Assembly (NCBI GenBank): GCA_019914945.1
Contig: CM034107.1
Span: 7,750,001 to 7,814,000, forward strand
Reading direction: 5' to 3'
Length of the DNA stretch: 64,000 nt
Origin: Typha latifolia
Lineage: Eukaryota; Streptophyta; Magnoliopsida; Poales; Typhaceae
Of this stretch, positions 30,136-40,473 are shown in pieces. The notes under the pieces are model-generated. The model did not search any database. It saw only the letters and a program-made list of their open reading frames with translations, and had not been told where the DNA came from. Positions within the stretch are counted from its first letter, which is position 1. Every line of letters begins with the position of its first letter. Made by a program: the position numbers and the translations under genes.

Positions 30136-31077
30136 TGTATACGATTCGGACTTCACCGATGTTGTCTCGAGCATAGATTCACTTTAGGAGTGTCTTTATT
30201 TCTTGTTTTAAGGTTTAATTTCCAAGAAAAGAAGTTTTCTGTAAGTTGCGTTCAAATGCGGGTGGAGTGAGTTCGAACGCAGTTGTGAACGGGTTGTGAT
30301 AGTGTGCATTGTGCGTTCGAATGCCCCGTTCGAACACACTGTGAACGCCTGCATTACGTTTGCAAATCCAGAGAAGTGGGAAACAGGCGCGTTCGATCAC
30401 GCATTCGAACGCTTGCATCGCGTTCACAAATCTAGAGAAGAGCGAACTTGGTGCGTTCGAACGCGTTCGAACGCGGTCGACGAAATTGTATTGTTTAGGG
30501 TTAATTTTGAGTTGTTTGGTTAGCCTCTAAAAGGGATGTGGATGGCAACCAAATGATTATTATTGATGAATTGAGTTTTGCCTTCCCTCCTTCGTCTTCT
30601 TCGCACTCGTTCCCTCAATCCTCGGCAACGCTGCTTCTAATCTCCTTCGACCGGCCAATCACCCTAGACCCTTAAGGGCGGCTCTCTTCTCCCTCTTCTT
30701 CCAATCTATGCAACACTTGCCCTAACCCTTCCATTAACCATAACCTTTTCATCACCACTTTTCACTGGTGCCACCCCACAAACACCGGTCCACCTCCAAC
30801 TACCATCATCCTAGGATCTCGTGCCTCCATCCACGGATCCTAAACAGACCACCCTGATGTTCGTCCACTAATCGGATGATATCTCGAGATCCCCACATCT
30901 GATTCGCCTGAAACTTATTTTTTTAAAAAGCTCTTTTCTTGGGCTACTACATATCCAAATTTCCATCGATCCGCTGGCAGCATCTTTCGGGATATTATTT
31001 CAAAGTTCTGTGCCAGATCTAGTTCAGATTAGAGAATTGGAAGAGATCGAACCTTAGCCTAATGGGAGATCGTATCA
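30136..31077 (+). mobile_element. 5' LTR-B
   Basis: It starts TGTATACGATTCGG (start slightly altered) and ends GGGAGATCGTATCA. The array at 30245-30475 includes two overlapping perfect palindromes (30453-30464 and 30463-30474). The promoter core GGTTAGCCTCTAAAAGGGATG is near 30520. Confidence 0.85.
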
Positions 31078-31081
31078 AATT

Positions 31082-31093
31082 TGGTATCAAAGC
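31082..31093 (+). other. Primer binding site of B element
   Basis: TGGTATCAAAGC, one mismatch to the tRNA-iMet complement, four bases after the LTR. Confidence 0.85.
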
Positions 31094-31119
31094 CACCGTT
31101 TCTTGGACAAACGCTTCCT

Positions 31120-31627
31120 ATGACGACCACCAGAGCCATGGCTGAATGGCGAGAAGATGAAGAAGAGATTCTCCCAATAGAGGAGGGGGAAACGATTGCG
31201 GGGACTTCCACCTGCGGAACAACCCTATATATCGGAATACAAAAGAACCTAGTGTTCAAGCTGTGTTGGGGTCTCTATCCGAACAAATGGCCATCAACAA
31301 CCAGATGATGATGAAGTTGATGCGGGAATACGGGCGACAAGGGAAGCTATGGCGAACGGGAACGCACCTTCAACCCCACGATGCTGGTCCACACCCATGA
31401 ACCCACCGCCACCAGTTCAGCCTTTGCAACCACATGAGCCGCTGCTGCCACCACCCTATGGGTAGAGACAAGCAAAGATGGTTACACTAGGCCCAGTTGC
31501 AGGTGAACCGATCCGACGAGCGAACCACTATTGAGACCACCTTGGAGATCAAGATCTGTTGGCGGGTCAATACGATCTGGAACCACGGTGAGTTAATCAA
31601 AATTGAAGGAGGGATAATCAACCCTTC
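31120..31627 (+). pseudogene. gag N-terminal region, frame-broken
   Basis: MTTTRAMAEWREDEEEILPIEEG opens just after the PBS, continues GTSTCGTTLYIGI and shifts frame. Equivalent residues EPSVQAVLGSL / NNQMMMKLM / REIRATREAM are found in another frame around 31250-31360. Pro-rich text (PMNPPPPVQP) follows to 31460. The main gag frame resumes at 31628. At least two frameshifts. Confidence 0.7.
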
Positions 31628-32890
31628 ATGGTGCATCCTCCTCTGGTTAGACAAGGACTTGGACATGATTCGAAACGAGACAATGGCATCCGTGGACAAA
31701 TCGTGCATCTCGAATTTCCTAAGTTCAAAGGTGGCGATCTGATCGATTATTTGTATAGGGTGGAGCAATTCTTCGCATACCAAGGTACGGCGGAAGAATA
31801 CAAGGTGACGCTTGTGAGCTTCCACCTTGAGGATGCGGCGCTTCATTGGTTTCAGGCAACCAATGCCAATGAGGCTATCGATACTAGGGCTGAATTTTGT
31901 GCTGATATCACACGGCGATTTAGAGTGTCGGGGTATGAAGACTTTAATGCTCTCCTCTCAAAGACGGTGCAAAAGACCACGGTTGGGGCATACCAAGAAG
32001 AATTTGAGAGGATAAGTAGCCGATGCCATCCACCATGGATGGATCAGCAACTTCGCAACATCTTCATCTCCGGGCTGCGGGGAGACATACAAGCCGATGT
32101 GAAGGCTTTAAGGCCTAGAACTTTAAAAGAGGCCTTCAAAGATGCGGTGCTTATGGAAGACAAACATTGGGCTATGAAGTTACACCTGAAACAGAGTTTG
32201 ACAATCCAAGGAAGCCGCAATCAAGCTCAACCAACCATAGCGGCAGGAAATATCACCGGAGTACCAAGAATTGCTGCTGCAGTGGTACCTCCTCGAGCGC
32301 CATTGAAGCCATCCCAAGATGTGAAGTACGCACCTACAGGTCCGGGACGAGCACTCACACCTGCTCAAGTGGAGGAACGAAGGGCCAAAGGCCTATGCTT
32401 TCGTTGTGATGAGATGTTTGTACCCAGGCATCGCTATGCTAAACCAATGGGATCAGTGATGCTAATCGACGGATTGGAGGAGGCTGAGGATGAGATTGTA
32501 GATGAAGGTGAGGGCATGGCTGGGCAGCAAGGAGGAGTCGCTAAGGAGCGACCTATGGAGGACATGATGGCCGAGATCTCCCTCCACGCCTATTCTGGGA
32601 CAGCCACACCAAGGACTTTGAGGGTGAACGGTGTAATCAAGACATCTATAGTGAGAATCTTGATCGACATCGGGTCCACCCACAAGTTCATTGATAAGAG
32701 GCTCCTTAAGAAGATTGGGCTTGAATCAAAACCCACGGAAGGGTTCGACGTGACAATTGGAGACGGCACCACATTGCGGGCAGATTTTATTTATAGAGGT
32801 GTGGAGTTGAAGGTGCAAGGCACATTCTTCACATTGGACCTTTATCCGTTGGCCTTGCGAGGTGCCAACATTGTTTTAGGGACTCAATAG
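31628..32890 (+). CDS. gag-protease polyprotein of B element (420 codons, open)
   Basis: The longest retroviral frame in the window. Residues 28-55 HLEFPKFKGGDLIDYLYRVE and 65-97 FHLEDAALHWFQATN...FRVSGYEDF are the Ty3-type gag capsid region, and 140-170 QQLRNIFISGLRGDIQADVK / LRPRTLKEAF its end. Residues 241-270 are LTPAQVEERRAKGLCFRCDEMFVPRHRY, the zinc knuckle, whose last Cys (present as CFRCDEKFVPRHHC at 17700) is Tyr here, so metal binding is doubtful. Protease is at 344-354, ILIDIGSTHKF: the catalytic Asp347 is kept, but the usual Thr is Ile. ANIVLGTQ (413-420) ends at a TAG where the family continues QWLxSLGPVTFDF. The true start is upstream; 31628 is only the first ATG after a frame break. 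Confidence 0.85.
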   Translation: MVHPPLVRQGLGHDSKRDNGIRGQIVHLEFPKFKGGDLIDYLYRVEQFFAYQGTAEEYKVTLVSFHLEDAALHWFQATNANEAIDTRAEFCADITRRFRVSGYEDFNALLSKTVQKTTVGAYQEEFERISSRCHPPWMDQQLRNIFISGLRGDIQADVKALRPRTLKEAFKDAVLMEDKHWAMKLHLKQSLTIQGSRNQAQPTIAAGNITGVPRIAAAVVPPRAPLKPSQDVKYAPTGPGRALTPAQVEERRAKGLCFRCDEMFVPRHRYAKPMGSVMLIDGLEEAEDEIVDEGEGMAGQQGGVAKERPMEDMMAEISLHAYSGTATPRTLRVNGVIKTSIVRILIDIGSTHKFIDKRLLKKIGLESKPTEGFDVTIGDGTTLRADFIYRGVELKVQGTFFTLDLYPLALRGANIVLGTQ

Positions 32891-34500
32891 CATAGAAGCT
32901 TGGGGCCCGTGACATTTGATTTTACAAGCCTCACATTGATATTTTGGAGAAATGACCAGAGAGTGTTACCGGATGGAAGTCAACCGCTGCTTGAACTTCC
33001 AAACGAAGGGGATGCAAGGGAGCTCACTTCTTTCTCGGCACCCACCTTTCCTTTCTTCTCAGATCTGCGGAGAGCCAACGCAGAGGATAGTGATCTGGTC
33101 CGACTCATGGAGGAGCTGAGAGAGTACCCCTCAAGCCACCCCGAGCACGAGGAGCGTGATGGGTTAGTACTAGAGCGCGGGCGGATCAAGGTACCCCGGA
33201 ACAAAGAGCTATAGAGACTATTGATAGCACATTTCCATGATACTCCTATAGCAGGTCATGAAGGGGTATTACGTACCTACAAGCGGTTGGCCCAAAACTG
33301 TACATGGACAGCGATGAAGACCGACATGAAGAAGTATGTGCGTGGATATCAAATCTGCCAACGAGTCAAATCGGAGGCACTCAAGCCCAGCGGGCTGTTG
33401 CAACCAATGCCTATACCGAAGCATATTTGGGGGGACATCTCCATGGACTTCATCGAGGGGCTGCAAGAGGTTTGAGGACAATCGGTGGTGTTCGTTGTGG
33501 TGGATAGACTGAGCAAATATGCTCATTTCATTGCATTGACGCACCCGTTTTCAGCAAAAAATGTTGCTGAAATTTTTGTTCGGGAAATGGCGCGCTTGCA
33601 TGGGATGCCTAGGACCATCGTGTTGGACCGGGATCGCATCTTCATCAGCAAGTTTTGGTCCAAGTTCTTCAGATTGCAAGGGACTCAAATGAACCTTAGT
33701 TCAGCGTATCACCCCGAGATGGATGGCTAAACCGAGGTGGTGAATCGCAGACTAGAGCAATACTTGCAATGCTTTGTGGCGGATCGACCAAAGGATTGGG
33801 TCAAATTCCTTCCATGGGCCGAGTGGTCATAGAATACCGCTCATCACTCTAGCATCGGCATGACCCCCTTTGAGGCGGTTTATGGGCGCTCCCCCTGTCT
33901 TGCGTGCCTACGATAGACTCGCGGCGGAGGATAGGATCGAGCTTGACTTGGAACTTGCTGATCGAGATGAAACGTTGAGACGGCTCATGATGCACCAAGA
34001 AACAGCCCAAAATTGCATGAAGTAGACTCATGAAAAAGGCCGGCATGAGCAAGAGTTTGAGGTGGATCAATTGGTGTTTGTTTGAGCTCAACCGTACCGA
34101 CAATACACATTGAGGCCAATTTTGAACTAGAAGTTAGGTCACAAATACTTTGGTCTGTACCGAGTGCTACAACGAATTGGTCCAGTAGCTTACCGGTTGG
34201 ACCTACCTGAAGGAATCAGGATATATCCAGTCTTCCATGCATCGGCATTGAAGGCCTAGATCGGGCCTAACCATGTGGTGGGTTCGGCCTTACCCAAACC
34301 AATGGAGGAAGATGGCCCCATTGAACTAGTCCGAGTCATAGGCCGCAGGAGAAGACACCATGGATCCAGATTGGAGACTGAAGTGCTGGTTGACTGGCTG
34401 GGCAAACCTACTGACGAGTCTACATGGGAGCTAGAGTCAGATATCCTCGATCACTTTCCCAAATTTCAAACCTCGAGGACAAGGTTGCGGAAGCGTGGTG
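32891..34500 (+). pseudogene. B element pol: RNase H tail, integrase, chromodomain (RT deleted)
   Basis: After the stop at 32890 the frame gives SLGPVTFDF, LPDGSQPLLELPN, then jumps directly to ARELTSFSAPTFPFFSDLRR, the end of RNase H: all of RT (about 450 codons) is deleted near 33005. Integrase: AHFHDTPIAGHEGVLRTYKR (His pair), YVRGYQICQRVK (first Cys of the pair changed to Tyr), WGDISMDFIEGLQEV, stop, VVFVVVDRLSKYAHFIAL, RTIVLDRDRIFISKFW (D2), NLSSAYHPEMDG, stop, [16 protein letters not shown] (E). From 33880 on, frameshifts and stops. Chromodomain relics VGSALPKPMEEDGPIELVRV, RRHHGSRLETEVLVDWLGKP and DESTWELESDILDHFP end in FKPRGQ-type text before the polypurine region at 34487. Confidence 0.85.
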
Positions 34501-34503
34501 GAT
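34487..34503 (+). other. Polypurine-tract region of B element
   Basis: GCGGAAGCGTGGTGG plus AT precedes the LTR start TGATATG at 34504. The first 15 bases are identical to positions 15-29 of the tRNA-iMet sequence at 56742-56813. Confidence 0.7.
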
Positions 34504-35416
34504 TGATATGATTCGGACTTCACCGATGTCGTCTCAAGTATGAATTCACTTTAGGAGTGTCTTTGTTTCTTGTTAATGTTTAATTTCCGAGAAAATAAGT
34601 TTTCTGTAAGTCGCGTTCGAACGCGAGTGGAGTGAGTTCAAACGTGGTTGTGAACGTGGTTGTGATAGTGTGCATTGTGCATTTGAAAGCCTCATTCGAA
34701 CGCACTGTGAACGCTTACATCGCGTTCGCAAATCCAGAGAAAGTGGGAAATAGGCGCGTTTGAACGCCTGCATCGCGTTTGCAAATCCAAAGAAGAGCGA
34801 ACTTGGTGCGTTCAAATGCAGTCGACGAAATTGTATTGTTAGGATTAATTTTGAGTTGTTTGGTTAGCCTCTAAAAGGGATGTGGATGGCAACCAAAAGA
34901 TTATTATTGAAGAATTGAGTTTTGCCTTGCCTCCTTCGTCTTCTTCACTCTCGTTCCCTCAATCCCCGGCGACGCCACTTCTAACCTCCTTCGACTGGCC
35001 AATCTCCCTAGACCTTTAGGGGTGACTCTCTCCTCCCCCTCCTTCCAATCTATCCAGCACTTGCCCTAACACTTCCATCAACCATAACCTTTCCATCACC
35101 ACTTTTCACCGGTGCCACCCCACAAATGCCGGTCCACCTCCAACCACCATCATCCTAGGATCTCGTGCCTCCATCCACGGATCCTAAATAGACCACCCTG
35201 ATGTTTGTCCACTAATCGGATGATATCTTGAGATTCCCACATTCGATTTGCCTGAAACTTAATTTTTTCGTAAGATCTTATCTGGGGCTACACCATATTT
35301 CACGTCGATCCGACGGCAGAATCTTTCGCGATCTTATTTTAAATTTCTGTGCCAAATCTAGTTCAGATTAGAGAATTGGAAGAGATCGAACCTTAGCCTA
35401 AGGGGAGATCGTATCA
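34504..35416 (+). mobile_element. 3' LTR-B
   Basis: TGATATGATTCGGACTTCACCG to GGGGAGATCGTATCA (913 bp). The array at 34613-34815 has a perfect palindrome at 34613-34624. It has the same R/U5 as the 5' LTR with scattered substitutions and small indels. Confidence 0.9.
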
Positions 35417-36059
35417 TTAGCGAATTGAGAATCTTGATGATTGAGAAATATGATAGATGAGATTCAAAATGAATCTATAATTGTATACCGATAAAAGTGA
35501 GATACAAAACTAAATTTATTTTCAAGAAGATAAGTCTAGAGAAAAATTCTTAGAACGTAATGTTGCAATGTGCTACCAAGTTACTCTAACGGGATTAGGG
35601 AAAAGATTTATAATTCAATTTCCATGATAGTACACTTTTAGCAAATACCAATTATTGTTATAGTGATTTATTCAATATGAGGTAATATGAATAATTTATG
35701 ATTCAATTTAGCATATATAGATTTTAAAATTCAGTACAGGAGACAAGAAAATTATTTATTTTCCAAGACGGCTTATATATATCATATGATTCTTTTTCTA
35801 CTATTCTATATATCACAGGTTGATATTTGTCATTAAATATATTTTTAGTGGAGTGGGTTACTTGTTAGGTACCTAGCTCATGAAGACTTATTATTTTGCA
35901 GAAATTTAAGAAACCGCTTAGTGAGAACTCTAAAGGTTGAGTACCATTTTCGATGTGCCAATCTATTTTAGGATCTAAATATTATTTGGTCTTTCATGTT
36001 TCTCCTGGTTTTATTCTAGAGATCCGTGACCATCATATTCGCATATTCGGGGCGTAACA
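35417..36059 (+). mobile_element. LTR-D remnant, right part
   Basis: AAGTCTAGAGAAAAATTCTTAG, CAATGTGCTACCAAG and GATTAGGGAAAAGATT align with 15860-15935 of LTR-D, and the end GGGGCGTAACA matches the LTR-D end GGGGTGTGACA. It is the right part of the LTR split by the B element. Confidence 0.75.
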
Positions 36060-36151
36060 ATAGTGATAAAGAATTTGGTAGGAATATTCAAATCTCTAAA
36101 TAGGGGAGTGCAATAGTGAGAGCATTAGGAGGAATTAGAGATGGTATAAAG
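36060..36151 (+). other. Short unassigned spacer
   Basis: About 90 bp after the LTR-D end. The first bases (ATAGTGATAAAG) match the standard primer binding site at only about half of positions, so I do not call a PBS. No gene. Confidence 0.3.
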
Positions 36152-36732
36152 TGATGTGATCTAAGTCTGATTGGATCGATTCACAAGATCATTGGGCTCG
36201 ATGTATCGAGTCTACTTATATTTTAATTATTTCATGATGTAAGCCTTTAAGGCAAGTCTAGTTTAGTCATTTGAGCCATTAAGGTATGTTCAAATAAGTC
36301 ATGAAAGTCCTTACGACAAGATTAGTTAATTCAAATAAGCATTTAATGCAAGTCCAATTAAGTCATGTATACCTTTATGGCAAATTTTAATTTTAGTTGT
36401 GTCGGTCTTTAGGGCTAGTCCTAGTTAAACTCATTGTAACCGACCTCTATATATAGAGGGGGGCCCTCCTTTGTTAATCATCCAAGCATTAAGAAATTAT
36501 TTTAGCCTTAAGATTATCTTAGGAATAAGAGTAAGATAATCTAGGAGTAGAAGTATAATAATTCTCTCTTCACCACCACTGCCCATTAACTCTACTCTCT
36601 CTCTCTCTCTCTCTCCACCATACTCCATCTTCTTCCTCCACTACCACCTTCCATCATCTCCATCATTCATTATTCACTCTAACAGAAGCCTAGATCCCGT
36701 TGTTGCGGATCAACTCTAATTGATTTATAACA
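36152..36732 (+). mobile_element. LTR-F candidate
   Basis: TGATGTGATCTAAGTC to TTTATAACA (581 bp). GGCTCGATGTATCGAGTC resembles the LTR-C U3 text GGCTCAATGGATTGAGTC. TATA box CTCTATATATAGAGG is at about 36446-36460, followed by the leader. A CT microsatellite (36594-36616) lies in the leader. A gag start (MTTTRGMAA) follows within 40 bp. No GCGTTCGAACGC array. A tRNA-iMet primer site is not evident. Confidence 0.55.
36594..36616. repeat. (CT)n microsatellite
   Basis: About eleven CT units in the leader of LTR-F. Confidence 0.9.
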
Positions 36733-36767
36733 ATTTTGTATTCGAACCGTCATTATCCTCAAACTAG

Positions 36768-37010
36768 ATGACAACCACACGAGGGATGGCAGCAAAAGTA
36801 ACTAGGGAGACTTCTACGGTCAAGGATCCACTACCAGCGATGACGACTCGACTACAAGAGAACACAAGTCCACCGCCAGAACCACCGACCCCACCACCCT
36901 TGACAACTCAGGTAGAGATGTTGCAATCCTTGCAATCAATACAAGCATTCATGGCAGAGATGGTGTCCGCTATTTGCAAATTCCGTGATGAACGAACGCC
37001 ACTTCTTTGA
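36768..37010 (+). pseudogene. gag N-terminus behind LTR-F
   Basis: MTTTRGMAAKVTRETSTVKD, then a Pro-rich stretch SPPPEPPTPPPLTTQ and VEMLQSLQSIQAFMAEMVSA, stopping at 37010. The opening residues equal those of the B gag at 31120 (MTTTRAMAE). It is then replaced by a Tekay-like fragment at about 37011. Confidence 0.65.
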
Positions 37011-37016
37011 GTGTTA

Positions 37017-37569
37017 GAATTTGGGCATCATCTTCGAGATTGCCCCAACCCATGTTTATGTTATTGAGTTTTGATAGCCTAGTCATATGTGCCATGATTG
37101 TCCACGTGTTGTCTCCACACCTATCTTGTTGTTGCTGTATCTTCAGGGTTACTCTTGTTGGGACCTCTTCTACAGGTGGCTAGGGTAGAAGAATTGGAGA
37201 GACAGGTTCCTCTCAGTCTAGGAGGGAGTCTAGAGGTGGACTAGTCTTTGCGATTACAGAGCACAATGCTTTGGCAGCCAACAAAGTGGCAAAAGGTACA
37301 CTAACTTTATTTTTGAATACAACAAGAGTTTTATTTGATCTGGGTGCCACACATTCCTTTCTTTTGATTGCCATGCTGATATACTAAAGGAACCTTTAGA
37401 GGATACTCTTTTCATTGCCACGCCAATATGAGATAGTTTCTATTGATTCTACTTTGCATAGTTAGTTTTGCAGATAATGAGTTAAATGTAGATTTTTTGC
37501 TGCTAGAGCTGACAGATTTTGATGTTATTTTGGGGATGGGCTAGTTGGCTGCGTATCATGCTAATATAG
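37017..37569 (+). pseudogene. Tekay-like CCHC and protease fragment
   Basis: EFGHHLRDCPNPCLCY then stops, and in another frame SHMCHDCPR, correspond to the two knuckles of element E. Farther on, VAKGTLTLFLNTTRVLFDLGATHSF (protease, Asp kept), EPLEDTLFIATPI and [11 protein letters not shown] precede a stop. Same order as 22330-21760 on the minus strand. Several stops. It ends where LTR-G begins. Confidence 0.8.
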
Positions 37570-38417
37570 TGATACGAACTTGGTCAGATCGGACCTATTC
37601 ACCGCACATTGGGCTCACTTGGGTGGAGTTTATTTATCTAGTTTAATCATTTACAATTTTTAGCACTTGCTATTTTGATTGAGCCATAAACTCAAGTAGC
37701 TACTAATATGTACTCAACTTATTAATTAGATAATTAGGTTTAGATAAGTCAATTAATTGTTTTCATCGAATTAGGACATGTATCAAGAGTCCTAGTACCA
37801 GTGGGGCATGCCAAGTCACCTTCGTTGTCGGAGTCTTAATCTAAGTCAGTCAAAGGTTTGCCCTAATCCTCATGCCATTTCACCTTCCGTTGGCAAGATT
37901 CCCAACCAACTTATAGCCCCCTTCTTCCTCCTTAAAATCTCGTTCTCAATCTCTATCCCTACTCTCGATTCAAGAGCATATCAACTTCTGCACTAATCCA
38001 TCAATTAAGGGCAGCAAGCAGGCAAACCGAACCAAGTTGATCCAGTTCAGACCTTTATCCCGCAAGTTTGTCTCTCCGACCTTCATCTATTGATTCAATG
38101 ATGTCTCGAGAGCCATCCAAATGTTACGAACTAGATCTGGACTGATCCGGAAGTAAGAAAATTATGGAAATTTAGGTGATGGAAGTCTCACAAGTTTGTT
38201 TCTAATGGCTCTAGTTTTACATCAATCAGAAGTTTGGATGAAAAGATATAAATAAAATAATGGAGCAAGGTCAGAATAGGGCAGAATGGAAAATATCTGA
38301 TGTTGTGGCTATCGTCAGAGGGCGGTGGACGGCCAAGCGTGGTGGTGGGCGGCCTTATAGTAGGGTGGCTGTTGGAGAAAGTTGGTGGCTAGGGTTTGGG
38401 TGTTTGGAAGGGTTCTA
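37570..38417 (+). mobile_element. LTR-G candidate, 3' end missing
   Basis: It starts TGATACGAACTTGGTCAGATC. GTTGGCAAGATTCCCAACC (about 37899-37917) recalls the leader of LTR-A (GTTGGCAAGGTTTCTCC), and GATGTCTCGAGAGCCATCC (near 38100) recalls LTR-A/B U5 text. There is no motif array and no PBS. It is cut at 38418 by a minus LTR-A. An open frame at 38260-38451 is not considered a gene. Confidence 0.45.
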
Positions 38418-39231
38418 TGATAGGCTACGGAACAATTCCTTTAAGATCTGAATTTATTGTAGGAAGCAGTCCGTGCAACTGAGGGAAAATATTCACGAAA
38501 TATACTCCCGTCGTTAGAAAATTACAAAATCGAATGAACTCGATCCATAGTTTCCTGATCTATGTTTTTCGTATTTATGCTATTCGCAGATTCGAACTGC
38601 AACTGAGACAAAAGTACGATATATTGTGGATAATGGTGGTGGTGACGGGTGGAGTGGAAGTTGTTAGGGTTATGGATGATAATGGAGATGAGGCTGGATG
38701 GGTGATGTTGTCTAAGGGATAAAGACGAATGGGAAGAAGTGGTCGGGATCCCCAAAAAAAGGGAGGACTCGACGGACAAGGGAGATTAGAAGTTAGGAGA
38801 GACCTTGCCAATAGTAGAGGTGGTAGGTTGGTGAAGAGGGAGGAGGGTGATTAGGATATAGAGAAGATAGAGAGGCAAGAAAAATCAATATTCCAATAGC
38901 ATAATGAATTTGGCTGCCATCCACAACTTTATAGAGGCTAGCCAACAAACCCTAATAACAATAACTAACCTTAATCCTAGTGGAATCCCATCGATCGCAT
39001 TCGAACACGCCCGATCGTGTTCGGACACATAGAAGATGTTCTCTATATGTGTGAATGCGATGCAGGCGTTCGAACGTGCCCCACCGCGTTCGAACGCGCA
39101 TTTCACATTCTCTGTATTTGCGAACCTAATGCAAGCGTTTGTAAGGGCATTCGAACGTGACCTATAGAAAATTTATTTTAATGAAAATAAATAACTAACG
39201 CAATACGAAAAGACTCTAACAAAGTGTATCA
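38418..39231 (-). mobile_element. LTR-A, 3' LTR of minus-strand A element
   Basis: The plus strand runs from TGATAGGCTACGG to ACAAAGTGTATCA (814 bp). TATA (minus) is in CCTCTATAAAGTTGTGG near 38930, and the array at 38995-39170 has a perfect palindrome at 39086-39097. It is followed by the chromodomain tail, so it is the 3' LTR. Confidence 0.9.
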
Positions 39232-40468
39232 GCCTACCACGCTTCCCCCACCTTGCCCTCAAGGTTTAAAATCAGGAAAATGCTCCAAGCTGTCCGTCTC
39301 CAACTCCCATGTCGCCTAATCGGATGGCTTGCCAAGCCACTTGATTAGAATCTCCATCTCTAATCTGGTACTATGTCGTTGTCGACGATTAGCGAGTATA
39401 TGAACTAGCTCTATGATCTCTGTCTCTTGTAACGGCTCTAGTTGAATTGATCCAACGACCTAATGATCACCAATCCACTCCCTCAGCAGTGAAACATGGA
39501 AAATATGATACACTCTCGACCCCTCCAGCAGCTCTAAATGATATGCAACTGGACTGATACGCTCCAACACCCGATACGGACCAAAATAGCGATGTGCTAA
39601 TTTTTAGTTTCGCATCGGACGTAAGGTCACCCGTCGATACGGTTGCACCCTCACAAACACCCAACCGCCGATGTCAAACTCTTGCTGCCTACGGCTACTA
39701 CGATCATAAACTTGCTTTATGCGATTTTGAGTAAGTTTCAGTTGGGCATGCAACCTTCTCAATGTGGCGTCTCTATCCATCAAAGCTAAGTCTACCTCCG
39801 TTCGATCTGCAGATGCCACTAGATCATAAACGCGTAATATCGGAGCCATGCGTCCATACACTACCTCAATGGTAGGCAGTGCTGTAAGACCTCTTTGCCC
39901 ATAGTAAAAACTCCAACCATCATCTCGGCATCTCTCTAACAAAGCAGCTCAAGTACTGCTCAATGCCTTAATTCTGAAACTCTGGATAGCGCTCTAGATC
40001 ATCCAACACCTCCTGTAACAATCTCAAAACATCTAGGTTAGATATACATGCATACTTCAGCTCATCAAGAAAGGGAAAGGTAGGAGAAGAATAGGCTGCG
40101 AGCTCGGCGGTATCGGGTTGGCGCGATAGTGCATTTCCCGCTCTATTTTCCTTTCCTTTCTCGTATTGAATTTCATAATCATACCCCACTTATTTTGAGA
40201 CCCATCTTTGCTGTGCCGGAGTGTGTATATGCTGTCCCATAAAATATAGAAAGCTCCTTTGATCGGTTCGGGTAATGAATCGCCCACTGATCAAATAAGG
40301 CCTCTACTTTGTCACCACATGTAGAATTGCCAACATCTCTATCTTGCAGGATGATAATTGCTAAGATTTTTGTGATAAAGCTTTGCTAAGAAAGCCAATG
40401 GGACGTCTTCATTGCATTAGTATAGCTCCTATGCCAATTCCCGACGCATCACATTCCACAATGAACTT
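39232..40468 (-). pseudogene. A-type RNase H, integrase C-terminus and chromodomain
   Basis: Minus strand: VECDASGIGIGAIL-like (40468-40430), RTDQRSFLYFMGQHIHTPAQ, MGYDYEIQYEKGKENRAGN, ALSRQPDTAELAAYSSPTFP, LQEVLDDLERYPEFQN then a direct jump to stop-GIEQYLSCFV: the zinc domain and most of the catalytic core are deleted near 39967. Then VVYGRMAPILRVYD, ADRTEVDLALMDRDATLRRL, RIKQVYDRSSRRQQEFDIGG, WVFVRVQPYRRVTLRPM, FGPYRVLERISPVAYHLEL, GSRVYHIFHVSLLREWIGDH and the chromodomain RLEMEILIKWLGKP, ATWELETDSLEHFP. Only the chromodomain half looks nearly intact. Confidence 0.85.
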
Positions 40469-40473
40469 GATAA

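Larger units (their letters stand above)
30136..35416 (+). mobile_element. Best preserved B-type Ty3 chromovirus
   Basis: It has 5' LTR, primer binding site, gag, protease, (RT deleted), RNase H tail, integrase, chromodomain, polypurine region and 3' LTR, all on the plus strand, 5,281 bp. The LTRs are very similar (for example the last 30 bases differ at one position), suggesting recent insertion relative to its neighbours. It splits an LTR-D. Flanks (TAAAT left, TTAGC right) show no clean target duplication. Confidence 0.85.

Noticed and set aside
36060..36080. Primer binding site after the LTR-D end
   Set aside because: ATAGTGATAAAG matches the tRNA-iMet site at only about half of positions.
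38260..38451. 63-codon Trp/Gly-rich plus-strand frame
   Set aside because: It overlaps the LTR-G/LTR-A junction, has no context or motif, and is likely chance.
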